64,000 nt of DNA from Ruminiclostridium hungatei (GTDB taxonomy: Bacteria > Bacillota > Clostridia > Acetivibrionales > DSM-1351), in the NCBI RefSeq assembly GCF_002051585.1, contig NZ_MZGX01000009.1, forward strand, positions 99,599-163,598, given 5' to 3'. The stretch's first letter is position 1, and each line of letters opens with the position of its first letter. Positions 34,966 through 43,782 of the stretch are shown here, in pieces. The position numbers and the translations under genes were made by a program. The notes beneath the pieces are model-generated. The model saw nothing but the letters and a program-made list of their open reading frames with translations. It was not told the DNA's origin and did not search any database.

Positions 34966-35536
34966 CCCTGCCCATCCCTCCTTCCATTTTCCTTCTGAGC
35001 ATTTCACGCCCTCTGTGAAGCCGGCTTCTTACAGTTCCCTCAGCTATTTTCAGAGTTCTGCTTATTTCCACGGTATCAAGCTCATGATAGTAGTAAAGGA
35101 TGATTACCTCCTTGTAGTTCCGGGGAAGAGAGGTAACTTCATCAAACAAGCGCCGGTTTTCATCCTTTGCTATAACACTGCTTTCCACATTTGCCACAAT
35201 GTTTTCGGTTCCGGCCTTATCTGTGAGCAAAACCCTTTTTAGCCAACTGCTTCTCAATACATCCTTGCACACATTTATGGTTATTCTTATAATCCAGGTT
35301 TTTTCGCTGCTCTCTCCCCTGAAGCTGCCGAACTTTTTATAAATCTTGTAAAATACCTCCTGAAAAGCATCCTCTGCCTTTTGCAGGTCCTTCAAATACA
35401 TATAGGAGGTCCTGAGTACATCATTGCCGTACGTGTCCATTAATCTCTCTATTTCAGTGTCAATATGCTTTTTGTGGTTTATTTGTTTTTTCTCTCCACT
35501 CTCGTCATTATCCTCTGGTACCGAAAGGAAATACAT
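34958..35536 (-). CDS. ECF-type RNA polymerase sigma factor
   Basis: 192 residues with sigma-2 (AEDAFQEVFYKIYKKFGSFRG, about 52-75) and sigma-4 (LPRNYKEVIILYYYHELDTVEISRTL with EGTVRSRLHRGRE, about 138-180). No other sigma domains, hence ECF type (SigW/SigV-like). Start has GGAGG 6 bases upstream. Coupled to the anti-sigma gene. Its own promoter is probably self-recognised, but I could not identify an ECF-type AAC..CGT motif with confidence. Confidence 0.93.
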   Translation of the reverse strand: MYFLSVPEDNDESGEKKQINHKKHIDTEIERLMDTYGNDVLRTSYMYLKDLQKAEDAFQEVFYKIYKKFGSFRGESSEKTWIIRITINVCKDVLRSSWLKRVLLTDKAGTENIVANVESSVIAKDENRRLFDEVTSLPRNYKEVIILYYYHELDTVEISRTLKIAEGTVRSRLHRGREMLRRKMEGGMGRDG

Positions 35537-35679
35537 GTCCGGCCTCCTCCCCTGGCAGCTTTCACTTAATAGACGAACCCCGGCACACAGGCGCTCCGTC
35601 TATTTGAGCTCCTTAATTATCCAGCAGTCAATGGTAAAAAAGTGAAATCCTTTACACCCGCCCTCCCGGATAATAAAAT

Positions 35680-35714
35680 AGACCCGGCAGCAATCGTAGC
35701 CTTCAGACGGGTCT
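35680..35714 (-). terminator. Terminator of the amino acid permease gene
   Basis: On the minus strand AGACCCG...CGGGTCT (20-base loop) is followed by ATTTTATTAT. It lies beyond the small MITE that abuts the permease stop codon. Confidence 0.65.
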
Positions 35715-35750
35715 CTGTAAATAATTTTTATATTCAGGTTATATGTTAAG

Positions 35751-35815
35751 TTAACCTGTAGTGTGAGCAGCATTTTCTGACCGCTACAACATTTTTAATT
35801 AGCACTACAGGTTAA
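35751..35815. mobile_element. 65-bp miniature TTAACCTG element
   Basis: Perfect 13-bp terminal inverted repeats TTAACCTGTAGTG / CACTACAGGTTAA with a short interior. Same termini as the 260-bp element at 12163. Its inner end touches the stop codon of the permease gene (35817). Confidence 0.8.
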
Positions 35816-35816
35816 G

Positions 35817-37286
35817 TTACTCTTTTTTTCTTCTCTTTTCATCACTCTTCTTTTGATGTTTTTTCCTTATATCCTCAAGCAATTCCCTGGAAAATTCCAC
35901 GGACAGACGGGTTCTCAACCGCTTTCTCTCGTTGGTATCCACAAACAGCGTGTTCTCCCTTTGCACAAAAACCTTCTTTGCAGCTATATAAACAAGTGCA
36001 TAGGCAGCCACCATTATCAAGCCTGCTATCAGGCCGGAGGCCTGTCCCGGAATGAAGGGCATGCTGAATATAATTACAACGAGGCTGATCAAGGCCAGCC
36101 ATGAAGCCACAGGATATCCCGGCATCTGGCACCTGCCGTCCGGAGGGCAGCCATGTCTCTTCCTGAACCTTATGTGCGTGGCCATTATCACCGCATAGGT
36201 GAATAACAGGGCAAACCCGCCCGAACTCACCAGGAACAGGTATACCCTGGGAAGCAGCAATCCTATCCCCAATCCTGCCAGCATGGAAATACCCGAAAAC
36301 ATTATCCCTCTTACAGGAACCTCTTTTTCATCCTTCAGCCAGCCGGGAGCATGCCCTTCCGCCGCAAGGGAGCGCATCATCCTTCCAAGCCCGAACATTG
36401 CTGCAAGCATGGTAGACAGTATTGCAGTAATCAGTACAAAATTTATGGCCGTACCTGCCCAGCCCATTCCCCATCTTCCCAGTGCCGCCACCATGGGACT
36501 GACATTTTCGTTCAGTGCCGCTGTGGGCACAAGCGGCAGCAACACTACTATGGAGACTATATACAGTCCCACCAGCGCAATAACCGTAGAGGAAATAGCC
36601 TTTGGAACTGTTTTTCTGGGATTATCCGTTTCAGCAGCAGCCAGTCCGATGATTTCAAAACCGGCATAGGAAAATATTACTATCAGCATACTGCCCGCAA
36701 TTCCCTTAATTCCACCGGGCAGCAAGGGTTCGCGCGCTACTTCCCCCGCGCCGGCAGAGGCCGTTCCGGGAATAAAACCAAAGATCAGTGATACTCCAAG
36801 CACAATAAATGATACTATTGCAAACAGCTTTACGGCGGCAAGGCCGCTTTCCAGCTTGCTCAGCTTGTCTGCTCCAAGCAGGTTGAGAAGTGTGACACCT
36901 ATGATTATGGTACTGCCAAGAATTGAGATGGATACATCGGGCACCCACTCACGTATAAGTATGGATACAGCAGTAGCTTCACTGGACATGGCAAGCACCA
37001 TCCCAGTCCAGTATACCCACCCAACCGTAAAGCCTGCCCATGGGCCGAAGGCGTTTGCGGCAAAAGTCCTGAAGGAGCCTGAATCCGGGTTGGCCACAGT
37101 CATTTCCGAAAGTGCAAAAAGTATGAGGTAAACCAGTATACCGCCTAAAATGTAGGATATTACTATAGCAGGTCCGGCAGCCTCAATAGCAACTGAGGAG
37201 CCCAGAAAAAACGAGCCTCCTATTACCGTACCCAGGGCCATCATGGTTAGCTGTCCGGCAGACAGCCCTTTATGCATCTTTTCCAT
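35817..37286 (-). CDS. APC family amino acid permease
   Basis: 489 residues with 12 predicted membrane helices; the first helix carries the APC substrate-binding GTVIGGSFFLGSS and helix 6 the FSYAGFEIIGLAA motif. Closest in style to basic or aromatic amino acid/proton symporters of Gram-positive bacteria. A positively charged C-terminal tail (about 445-489, rich in Lys/Arg) faces the cytoplasm. Monocistronic with its own GGAG site. Substrate cannot be told from sequence. Confidence 0.9.
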   Translation of the reverse strand: MEKMHKGLSAGQLTMMALGTVIGGSFFLGSSVAIEAAGPAIVISYILGGILVYLILFALSEMTVANPDSGSFRTFAANAFGPWAGFTVGWVYWTGMVLAMSSEATAVSILIREWVPDVSISILGSTIIIGVTLLNLLGADKLSKLESGLAAVKLFAIVSFIVLGVSLIFGFIPGTASAGAGEVAREPLLPGGIKGIAGSMLIVIFSYAGFEIIGLAAAETDNPRKTVPKAISSTVIALVGLYIVSIVVLLPLVPTAALNENVSPMVAALGRWGMGWAGTAINFVLITAILSTMLAAMFGLGRMMRSLAAEGHAPGWLKDEKEVPVRGIMFSGISMLAGLGIGLLLPRVYLFLVSSGGFALLFTYAVIMATHIRFRKRHGCPPDGRCQMPGYPVASWLALISLVVIIFSMPFIPGQASGLIAGLIMVAAYALVYIAAKKVFVQRENTLFVDTNERKRLRTRLSVEFSRELLEDIRKKHQKKSDEKRRKKE

Positions 37287-37438
37287 AATTTTCTCCGTTA
37301 TAAATAAAATATGGTATCAATATAAGGTTCTTATACCGAATATAAAATATTATCCCAAAAATCATGAAAAAGATTCTCTTGTCTGTTCTTAACCAGGAGT
37401 GCAATTACCGCAAGACATAGACATTTATAAAAGTTGCG

Positions 37439-37972
37439 TCATTCAATTACATTGAGCATATTGTCTTCAATGGAATACAGAAGAGGTGTGACCGAAATTC
37501 CCGGGTATTTCCGGGACAGACGCCCTGATTCACTTACTGCAAACTCCACCTCATTGTCGATTTCAAACATGGGGGCATAATTCATAAAGTGCTCTTCTGC
37601 TCTTTTTATATCCCAGTTGGCATTTTCACACAACCCCTTCACAAATTGCTCTCTCCTGGATACAAGATTTACCATCCCGCAATTATTGTGAGCAATGAGT
37701 ACGATGTGCCTGACCCCTCCTATGGCAATGGCATAGGAAACTTTGAATTCACTGTATCTTAAGTTTGCTCCTCCGGTTCTTATTATATAGGCGAAATTTT
37801 CAGGTATCCTGAGCTGCTTCCGGTTGTCCATGCACATGCCTATCAACAGCTCCGCCGAGCTGTAAGCCTTCAGCTCGGCACCCAGATTCTGATAGCACAA
37901 AAGCTTGTAAACCGGTGTATTTTTATATTTTTCGGGAATATCCTTTTCCTCTTTGACCTTTATAAAATTCAT
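37439..37972 (-). CDS. Beta-type carbonic anhydrase-like protein
   Basis: 177 residues. The zinc-binding set of beta carbonic anhydrases is complete: Cys47-x-Asp49-x-Arg51 in CMDNR and His95-x2-Cys98 in AHNNCGM. It would interconvert CO2 and bicarbonate in the cytoplasm. The protein is of the short, divergent clade, so activity should be tested. The ATG overlaps the stop of the UvrC-like gene by 4 bases (ATGA), an unexpected pairing. Confidence 0.82.
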   Translation of the reverse strand: MNFIKVKEEKDIPEKYKNTPVYKLLCYQNLGAELKAYSSAELLIGMCMDNRKQLRIPENFAYIIRTGGANLRYSEFKVSYAIAIGGVRHIVLIAHNNCGMVNLVSRREQFVKGLCENANWDIKRAEEHFMNYAPMFEIDNEVEFAVSESGRLSRKYPGISVTPLLYSIEDNMLNVIE

Positions 37973-39069
37973 AATTCCTCTCCCTTTGTCTCCTTAAAAG
38001 CATATATCATTTCAGCCAGACGTTTGTAATTCAGTGTATCAAGCCGTGAAGCAGGAATGTTTGCGCTCCTGATACCGTTGTTACTTTTTTTCAGGTAGGA
38101 ATATATGATATTCGCCTGGTCGATTTCCTCCTGCGTCAGAGTTCCGGCCTTATTATCCTGTTTCTTGAAACAATGAGCCGCCAACTGCTTCAGGGTTTTC
38201 TCCAGCAAAGCCATATCATACCCGGACAGAGCTACTACTTCCTTTCTCAGCAGTCTGTTTCCCTTTATGAAGAAAAGCTTGACCGCATCCCCGGCATATT
38301 TTTCGGCTGCTATAACATTTCGCCCGTAGCTTGAAAGCTTTATTATCTTTTGCTTATGCAGTACGTGCCGGATGCCCTTCAATTGTTCCCTGCAAGCTGC
38401 GGCCTTTTCAAATTCAAGCTTTTCCGCAGCATCCAGCATTTTCTTTTTCAGCTCCTTCACCGGGTTTTGGTCCTTTCCTGAAAGCAACCGCACTATTTTC
38501 CCGATCTGCTCCCCGTAGACCTCCGTTACAGCCTCCCCCGTGCACGGGCCGGGACAATTGCCCAACTGCAGGTTCAGGCAGCCGGAAGGATTGCTTTTCA
38601 AAGTTCTATTTTTGCATTTGCGTATAAAATAATTTTCCCTCAAAAATGAAACTGCGTGTTCAACCGAGCTCTGGCTGGTGAAAGGCCCAAAATACAATGC
38701 CTTATCCTTACCCGGCCGGTTAACGATTTCAGGAATGGGGTAATTTCCGCCGGCATCCAGCCTTATGTACTTGTAATTCAGGTAATTCTTCAGCAGCTTG
38801 TTGTACGGTGGCCTTAGCTCCCTGATAGTCTCACATTCCAGTAAAAAGGCTTCCAGCTCGGTGTCTGCGGTTATTATCTCAAAGGTATCAATCTGCTGCA
38901 CCATTTCGGATATTTTGGGAGATTTGTTCCGACCGTTCTGAAAATATTGTGAAATCCGGGCTTTCAGGTTCTTGGCCTTTCCCACATAAATAACCATACC
39001 AAATGAATTTTTCATCAGGTAAATCCCAGGAACTCCGGGTAGTTTCTTAACCGCTTCCTTTATATCCAT
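37969..39069 (-). CDS. UvrC-like (Cho-type) GIY-YIG nuclease
   Basis: 366 residues: GIY-YIG nuclease domain (about 12-95, PGIYLMKN..VIYVGKAKNLKARI), a Cys-rich middle (CKNRTLKSNPSGC..C..C, about 165-190) and a UVR domain (about 205-245, LEFEKAAACREQL). It lacks the C-terminal RNase H and HhH domains of full UvrC (about 600 residues). It therefore resembles Cho, which makes only the 3' incision near bulky DNA lesions. It is the first gene of a pair with carbonic anhydrase. Confidence 0.88.
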   Translation of the reverse strand: MDIKEAVKKLPGVPGIYLMKNSFGMVIYVGKAKNLKARISQYFQNGRNKSPKISEMVQQIDTFEIITADTELEAFLLECETIRELRPPYNKLLKNYLNYKYIRLDAGGNYPIPEIVNRPGKDKALYFGPFTSQSSVEHAVSFLRENYFIRKCKNRTLKSNPSGCLNLQLGNCPGPCTGEAVTEVYGEQIGKIVRLLSGKDQNPVKELKKKMLDAAEKLEFEKAAACREQLKGIRHVLHKQKIIKLSSYGRNVIAAEKYAGDAVKLFFIKGNRLLRKEVVALSGYDMALLEKTLKQLAAHCFKKQDNKAGTLTQEEIDQANIIYSYLKKSNNGIRSANIPASRLDTLNYKRLAEMIYAFKETKGEEL

Positions 39070-39140
39070 ATTTTTTCCTCTGATTAATAAGATACATTAT
39101 GCACATATTATATCATACTGGTATCCGGCATTTATACAAA

Positions 39141-39163
39141 AGCGGCAGCCGTTTCCGGCCGCC
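39141..39163 (-). terminator. Weak terminator-like hairpin after the PEP-synthase-like gene
   Basis: On the minus strand GCGGC-CG-GAAA-CG-GCTGCCGC is followed by TTTTG, 25 bases after the stop. Confidence 0.45.
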
Positions 39164-39187
39164 ACAGGTTAATTTATATTTTACTCA

Positions 39188-41740
39188 TTAAATAGTACAG
39201 ATAAGTGTCTGGGTTACGATATCTGAAAATATCTCCGTTGTGTTTGTCCCGGCAACATGAACCACCTCTGAAAGAGCCGCAGCCTGAGGTTCTATTTCTT
39301 TAAGCCTGTTCTCAAGGCTCAGGAGTTTGTGACTGTTAAAAACCGTATCTCCGCTCCCGTCAATTAAGGCTGCATAAAAAATCCCGGTCTCCACCAAATC
39401 CTGAAAGAAGTGGCTGCCATAAGACAGTTCAGGCATCAGACCCGCCTGACTGTGGGATACTTCGCACAGCACCGACATATTGCTCAGCTCAGTAAAGTGG
39501 ACAGGTACACCCAGCGAGGGTGTCGTACTCCCCCACCTGCCCGGGCCCATGAGCATCACGTGCTTTCCTTTCAGCTCCCTGTTCAGACGGCCTATGAGCC
39601 TTGCCACAGAATATTTCCCCTGTTCATTTAAAGCCAGATATTCCTGGGCTTTGACTAAAATCACATAATCTATATTCAGTCTGACATTACCTCCCATAAA
39701 CCCGCCCTTGCCGCGAAACAGGCAGGTTTCAGGCTTTACTTCCGGAAGTTCCACAGGCTTTCCAAGTCCTCTGGTCTGAAGGGGACGGCATTGCAGCAGG
39801 TTTACCTTAAAGCCCCCATCCCTTGTAAAATTTGCAGTGTACTCAATATCCACAGGATAATCGTAAATCCTTGAAAGCAAGGCCAAAATATCCCTCATGA
39901 CAGCAGCAAACTGTGTCTGGGTAAACAGCTTCCTATAGTCAAGAAGGTACGGTACTTTTTCGGAGGTATACCCAAGCTGCCGGAGTCTTTCGGCGGTTTT
40001 GAAATCGGGACTTGCAAAAAGCTCCCTGTCGGTCTTCAGCTCACCCGAAATAATTTCCTCCAGCCTCTTTTCCTCCAGCAGATTGTCCTTAAGCGAAAGC
40101 ACATCCACACCTTGCTGTGAAAATTTCGGCATGTCTTCGGCATTTATGGGGGGCAGCCTCAGAGGATTGTCCAGACACACTATCCTGGGATAATCTCCTT
40201 CGGTGCGGTCCACCGCCCTGGTGCCAAGACCGAAAACCAGGCGCAGCATACCTGCTTCCATATCAATGCTTTTATCCCATACATACAGATTTGAAGAATT
40301 GCCCACTCCCGCCACATGGGGAAAGAAATTTTCATCATACTGATCGCCTGAAACGCGCTGGACCAGCACTGCCATCTGTTCGTCGCACTCAGCCAGCCCC
40401 CTGTCCCTCCTGTATGCCAGGGCATCCTCGTTCATGGTACTGGCATAAACTTTCCGTATGGCTTCCTCAAAGGCTTCATATCTTTCATCCGGTGTTCCCT
40501 GGTTTACGCAGAAGACACTTTCGTATTTACCTGCAAAGGCATTTCCGAAGTTGTCTTCCAGCAGTGAGCTGGAACGTACTATCACCGGAGATTGTCCAAA
40601 ATATTCCAGCATCTGTTGGAACTGTTCCTGAATATTTTTGGGGAATTTCCCGTGAAGCAGCTTATCCTTCAGTTCGGCTGCAAGGCTGAAATAGCCTTCT
40701 TCTGTTTTTTGCCGGGTTCTCAGCCTCCACCAGCCGTTCTGGACAATATAGGTATAAAATACATCAGAGCCGATGTAATAGGAGTCATGGGGCTCCAAAT
40801 ATGTATCGAACAGCTCTTTTGCATCCTTTTCCAGAATTTTTCTCGCTATGAGCATCCCTACGCTTTTCCCTCCAATGAAACCCGTCCCCACCTCCCGTGA
40901 GGCTATCTGAAGGATATCCCTCAAGTTGAAATACTTGTGGCAAAGCTGGAACATTCTTGTGGACTCATTGCCTATGAGCATATGCATCAGAAGCTTTTTC
41001 TGAGCGTCCTTCTCCCGGGGGGATTTATCAAGTACCCCTTTGGCCCTGCTGAATATGATATCCCAGTAGTCCAGCCTGTCCTCTCCCCTGTTTATACTGG
41101 AAAAGAGCCCTGCGGCCTCCGTACTTGCCGTAATGCCGACAGCCTCCTGTCCATCAATGAGGTGAGGGAAGAACATGGTTGGAGAATAGCGCTGCCACAC
41201 CTTCAGGGGATGAATATAATACTTGCTGTTTACCTGATACAAATCCAGCAAAAGCTGGGTGGTCTCCCGTATTCCCGCTACGGTACTGTACGTGTGGCAA
41301 TTTCTCCTGATGGCAAAATACGCTACCGTATCCAATTCATACAGGTAGGGACAGGTCACCTTGAAAAAATTGCCGATCATCAAATCCGAATACCAGTATT
41401 TCAACAGGTCGGTAAGGCAGTCAAATACATAGAATACCTTCTTCCCCTCTTTTTTTATCAGCTTGTGCACTTCTGTGGCAAAGCCCTCAAAGCCCTTACC
41501 CGAGTCTATATGATATACCTTGACCTGGCCGCTCTCCTCAAGCAAGGGCTGATGCCTGCCGAAACGGATATATACAAGCCTTCTTCCGTCCAGACCCGCC
41601 TGTATGGCATATGGCTCAACAAGCCTTTTGTAGTCTTCAACCGAATCCACCTGCCAGACCACATTATCACCCAGCCTGAGATGGTCTATTACCTGGTCAA
41701 AGCCTTTGAGCCCTGTGCTTACCCTGTCACCAATCCCCAT
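39188..41740 (-). CDS. PEP/pyruvate-binding (PPDK N-terminal) protein with degenerate KaiC-like domain
   Basis: An 850-residue cytoplasmic protein. Residues 1-230 look like a RecA/KaiC-type domain (STGLKGFDQVIDHLRLGDNVVW) in which the P-loop lysine and GKT are lost, so it should not hydrolyse ATP. Residues about 285-670 match the ATP-grasp nucleotide domain of PEP synthase and PPDK (GGKSVGMLIARK, VIVRSSSLLEDNFGNAFAGKYES, CRPLQTRG). The phosphohistidine and PEP-barrel domains are absent; the last 180 residues are unassigned. It may thus phosphorylate another protein or small molecule instead of pyruvate. Start has GGAGGAGGTG. Monocistronic. Confidence 0.8.
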   Translation of the reverse strand: MGIGDRVSTGLKGFDQVIDHLRLGDNVVWQVDSVEDYKRLVEPYAIQAGLDGRRLVYIRFGRHQPLLEESGQVKVYHIDSGKGFEGFATEVHKLIKKEGKKVFYVFDCLTDLLKYWYSDLMIGNFFKVTCPYLYELDTVAYFAIRRNCHTYSTVAGIRETTQLLLDLYQVNSKYYIHPLKVWQRYSPTMFFPHLIDGQEAVGITASTEAAGLFSSINRGEDRLDYWDIIFSRAKGVLDKSPREKDAQKKLLMHMLIGNESTRMFQLCHKYFNLRDILQIASREVGTGFIGGKSVGMLIARKILEKDAKELFDTYLEPHDSYYIGSDVFYTYIVQNGWWRLRTRQKTEEGYFSLAAELKDKLLHGKFPKNIQEQFQQMLEYFGQSPVIVRSSSLLEDNFGNAFAGKYESVFCVNQGTPDERYEAFEEAIRKVYASTMNEDALAYRRDRGLAECDEQMAVLVQRVSGDQYDENFFPHVAGVGNSSNLYVWDKSIDMEAGMLRLVFGLGTRAVDRTEGDYPRIVCLDNPLRLPPINAEDMPKFSQQGVDVLSLKDNLLEEKRLEEIISGELKTDRELFASPDFKTAERLRQLGYTSEKVPYLLDYRKLFTQTQFAAVMRDILALLSRIYDYPVDIEYTANFTRDGGFKVNLLQCRPLQTRGLGKPVELPEVKPETCLFRGKGGFMGGNVRLNIDYVILVKAQEYLALNEQGKYSVARLIGRLNRELKGKHVMLMGPGRWGSTTPSLGVPVHFTELSNMSVLCEVSHSQAGLMPELSYGSHFFQDLVETGIFYAALIDGSGDTVFNSHKLLSLENRLKEIEPQAAALSEVVHVAGTNTTEIFSDIVTQTLICTI

Positions 41741-41883
41741 ACTGCAGCACCTCCTCCATATCCCCGCAACGCTCTTTACACTTCACGGCCTGCAGGTTTC
41801 TCATCTTATCTTATATTATACATTATACCTGGCCAGTGGTCTGTAACATCTGGAACTTATATTGCCCGGCAAGGAAGATTATT

Positions 41884-43056
41884 TTACAGGCTCCTTAGTG
41901 CATCGATGGGATTCAGCCTGCTGGCTTTTCTGGCGGGCATGTAGCCGAAAATTATTCCAACGGCTGCAGAAAAGCCCACCGCCAGTGCTATGGTAGACAC
42001 TGAAACAGAAAAAATAATACCTATGAGTACCGCTGTAGCATAAGCTATAAGGCCTCCGGCCACCAGGCCTATAAGCCCGCCTATGAGAGACAGGAAGATT
42101 GCTTCTATGATAAATTGGAGCTGAATCCTGCCCGGGGTGGCCCCCAGAGCTTTTCTCAGGCCAATTTCCGTGGTTCTCTCAGTTATGGATACAAGCATCA
42201 TATTCATTATCCCTATACCTCCCACAACCAGTGATATGGCAGCAATTCCTCCCAGCAACATGGACATGATGGACATCATATCCTGGAAGGATTCAATCAT
42301 ATCTCCCATGTTGAAAACCGTAAATGCATCCTCTTTGCTGTTAAACGCCTGAGAGAGCACCCCTTTTATATCCAGCACCGTTTCGTCGGCTGCCTCGGTG
42401 TCCTTCAGGTATACATCCAGGCTGGATATGTTTTTTATTCCAAGGTTTCGAAGAGCTGTGGTATACGGAATGACAACGGTTCCATTGTTGGAATTCATGC
42501 CAAAACCACTGGAAGGTGCCAGTGTTCCTATGACCGTGTAGGCCATACCGTTAATGGCCAATTCCTTCCCCAGAGGGTCTGCCCCGAAGAACAGCTCCCT
42601 GGTTATATCGCTTCCGATGACGGCAACCTGGGTTTTCCCCTCAATATCCAGAAAGTTAACCGGTCTGCCGGATTTTATCAAGCTTGTGTCTGTTTTAAAA
42701 AATACTTCATTCTTCCCCTGCACAGTTATATCTTTCATGACACTGCCATTGCCCACAACTGAGGTTTTACCTGTTATGGTGGGAGATACTCCCTCTATGT
42801 TTTTCAATCGGGAGATTTCGGCGGTATCAGCATCCGTGAGCCCGGTCTTAAGAGGTGTTCCAATGACGTTAATCATTATTTTGTTTACCCCCAGCGAATT
42901 CACCTCCTTGCTGATGCTGGCGGTAGCTCCGCTTACTATGGTGATAAGAGCTATAATTGACGCAACCCCTATTACTATTCCCAGCATGGTAAGAACAGAC
43001 CGGAGCTTGTTTTTAACTATATTCTCCCACGACATCCTTATACTTTCCCAAAGCAT
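41884..43056 (-). CDS. MacB-type ABC transporter permease
   Basis: 390 residues: N-terminal helix (about 18-42), a MacB periplasmic core domain (about 45-230) and three C-terminal FtsX-type helices (about 265-375; TTEIGLRKALGATPGRI coupling motif). Third gene of an operon with an adaptor and an ATPase, making a Gram-positive MacAB-like exporter of peptides or antibiotics. Separated from the ATPase stop by about 40 bases. Confidence 0.92.
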   Translation of the reverse strand: MLWESIRMSWENIVKNKLRSVLTMLGIVIGVASIIALITIVSGATASISKEVNSLGVNKIMINVIGTPLKTGLTDADTAEISRLKNIEGVSPTITGKTSVVGNGSVMKDITVQGKNEVFFKTDTSLIKSGRPVNFLDIEGKTQVAVIGSDITRELFFGADPLGKELAINGMAYTVIGTLAPSSGFGMNSNNGTVVIPYTTALRNLGIKNISSLDVYLKDTEAADETVLDIKGVLSQAFNSKEDAFTVFNMGDMIESFQDMMSIMSMLLGGIAAISLVVGGIGIMNMMLVSITERTTEIGLRKALGATPGRIQLQFIIEAIFLSLIGGLIGLVAGGLIAYATAVLIGIIFSVSVSTIALAVGFSAAVGIIFGYMPARKASRLNPIDALRSL

Positions 43057-43095
43057 ATTCCTGCCTCCCGCTGCTTACTTTTTTACGGCCTGCCC

Positions 43096-43782
43096 TCAGC
43101 TCTCATATCCGGCCTCGGACAGATGTCCGTCCAGGATATTCACTACTCTTCTTGCCCTCCGGGCTATGCCTGTATCATGAGTTATCATTATGATGGTCTT
43201 ATGGTCACGGTTAATTTCTTCAAACAGCTCCATAACCTGCAGGCCTGTTTTCTGGTCCAATGCTCCTGTAGGTTCGTCGGCCAGCAATATGGTAGGCTCG
43301 GTAACAAGTGCACGGGCTATGGCTACACGCTGCTGCTGTCCTCCCGACAGTTGATTCGGCAGATTTCTCAGCTTATCCGCCAGGCCTACCCGTTCCAGTA
43401 TGTCTCCTGCACGTTTTTGCCGCTGTGCCTTGGCCAGCCCGGAATAGATCAGCGGCAGCTCAACATTTTGAAGGGCTGTCAGCCTGGGCAGCAGGTGAAA
43501 GCTCTGAAAGACAAAACCTATTTCCCTGTTTCTGACCCTGGCCAGTTGGATTTCATCCAGCTTGTTTATATCATTGCCGGACAGGAGGTAGGTTCCCGAG
43601 GTGGCTGTATCCAGGCAGCCGATAATATTCATCATGGTAGACTTGCCTGAACCGGACGGTCCCAGTATGGAAAGGAATTCACCGGAATCCACCGTCAGGT
43701 TTACATTGTGCAGCACCTCCAGTTCCTCTGCATCCATATAATAGCTTTTACATATATTTTCCATCTTAAGAATTTCAGCCAT
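43096..43782 (-). CDS. MacB-type ABC transporter ATP-binding protein
   Basis: 228 residues with Walker A GPSGSGKST, signature LSGGQQQRVAIARA, Walker B ILLADEPTGALD and H-loop ITHD: typical LolD/MacB ATPase. It starts where the adaptor gene stops (one-base overlap, TAATG) and precedes the permease. Drives the transporter by ATP hydrolysis at the cytoplasmic face. Confidence 0.94.
   Translation of the reverse strand: MAEILKMENICKSYYMDAEELEVLHNVNLTVDSGEFLSILGPSGSGKSTMMNIIGCLDTATSGTYLLSGNDINKLDEIQLARVRNREIGFVFQSFHLLPRLTALQNVELPLIYSGLAKAQRQKRAGDILERVGLADKLRNLPNQLSGGQQQRVAIARALVTEPTILLADEPTGALDQKTGLQVMELFEEINRDHKTIIMITHDTGIARRARRVVNILDGHLSEAGYES

Noticed and set aside
39160..39175. Another TTAACCTG element
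   Set aside because: CCACAGGTTAA is present once, but no inverted partner lies nearby and the base run overlaps a terminator-like hairpin.
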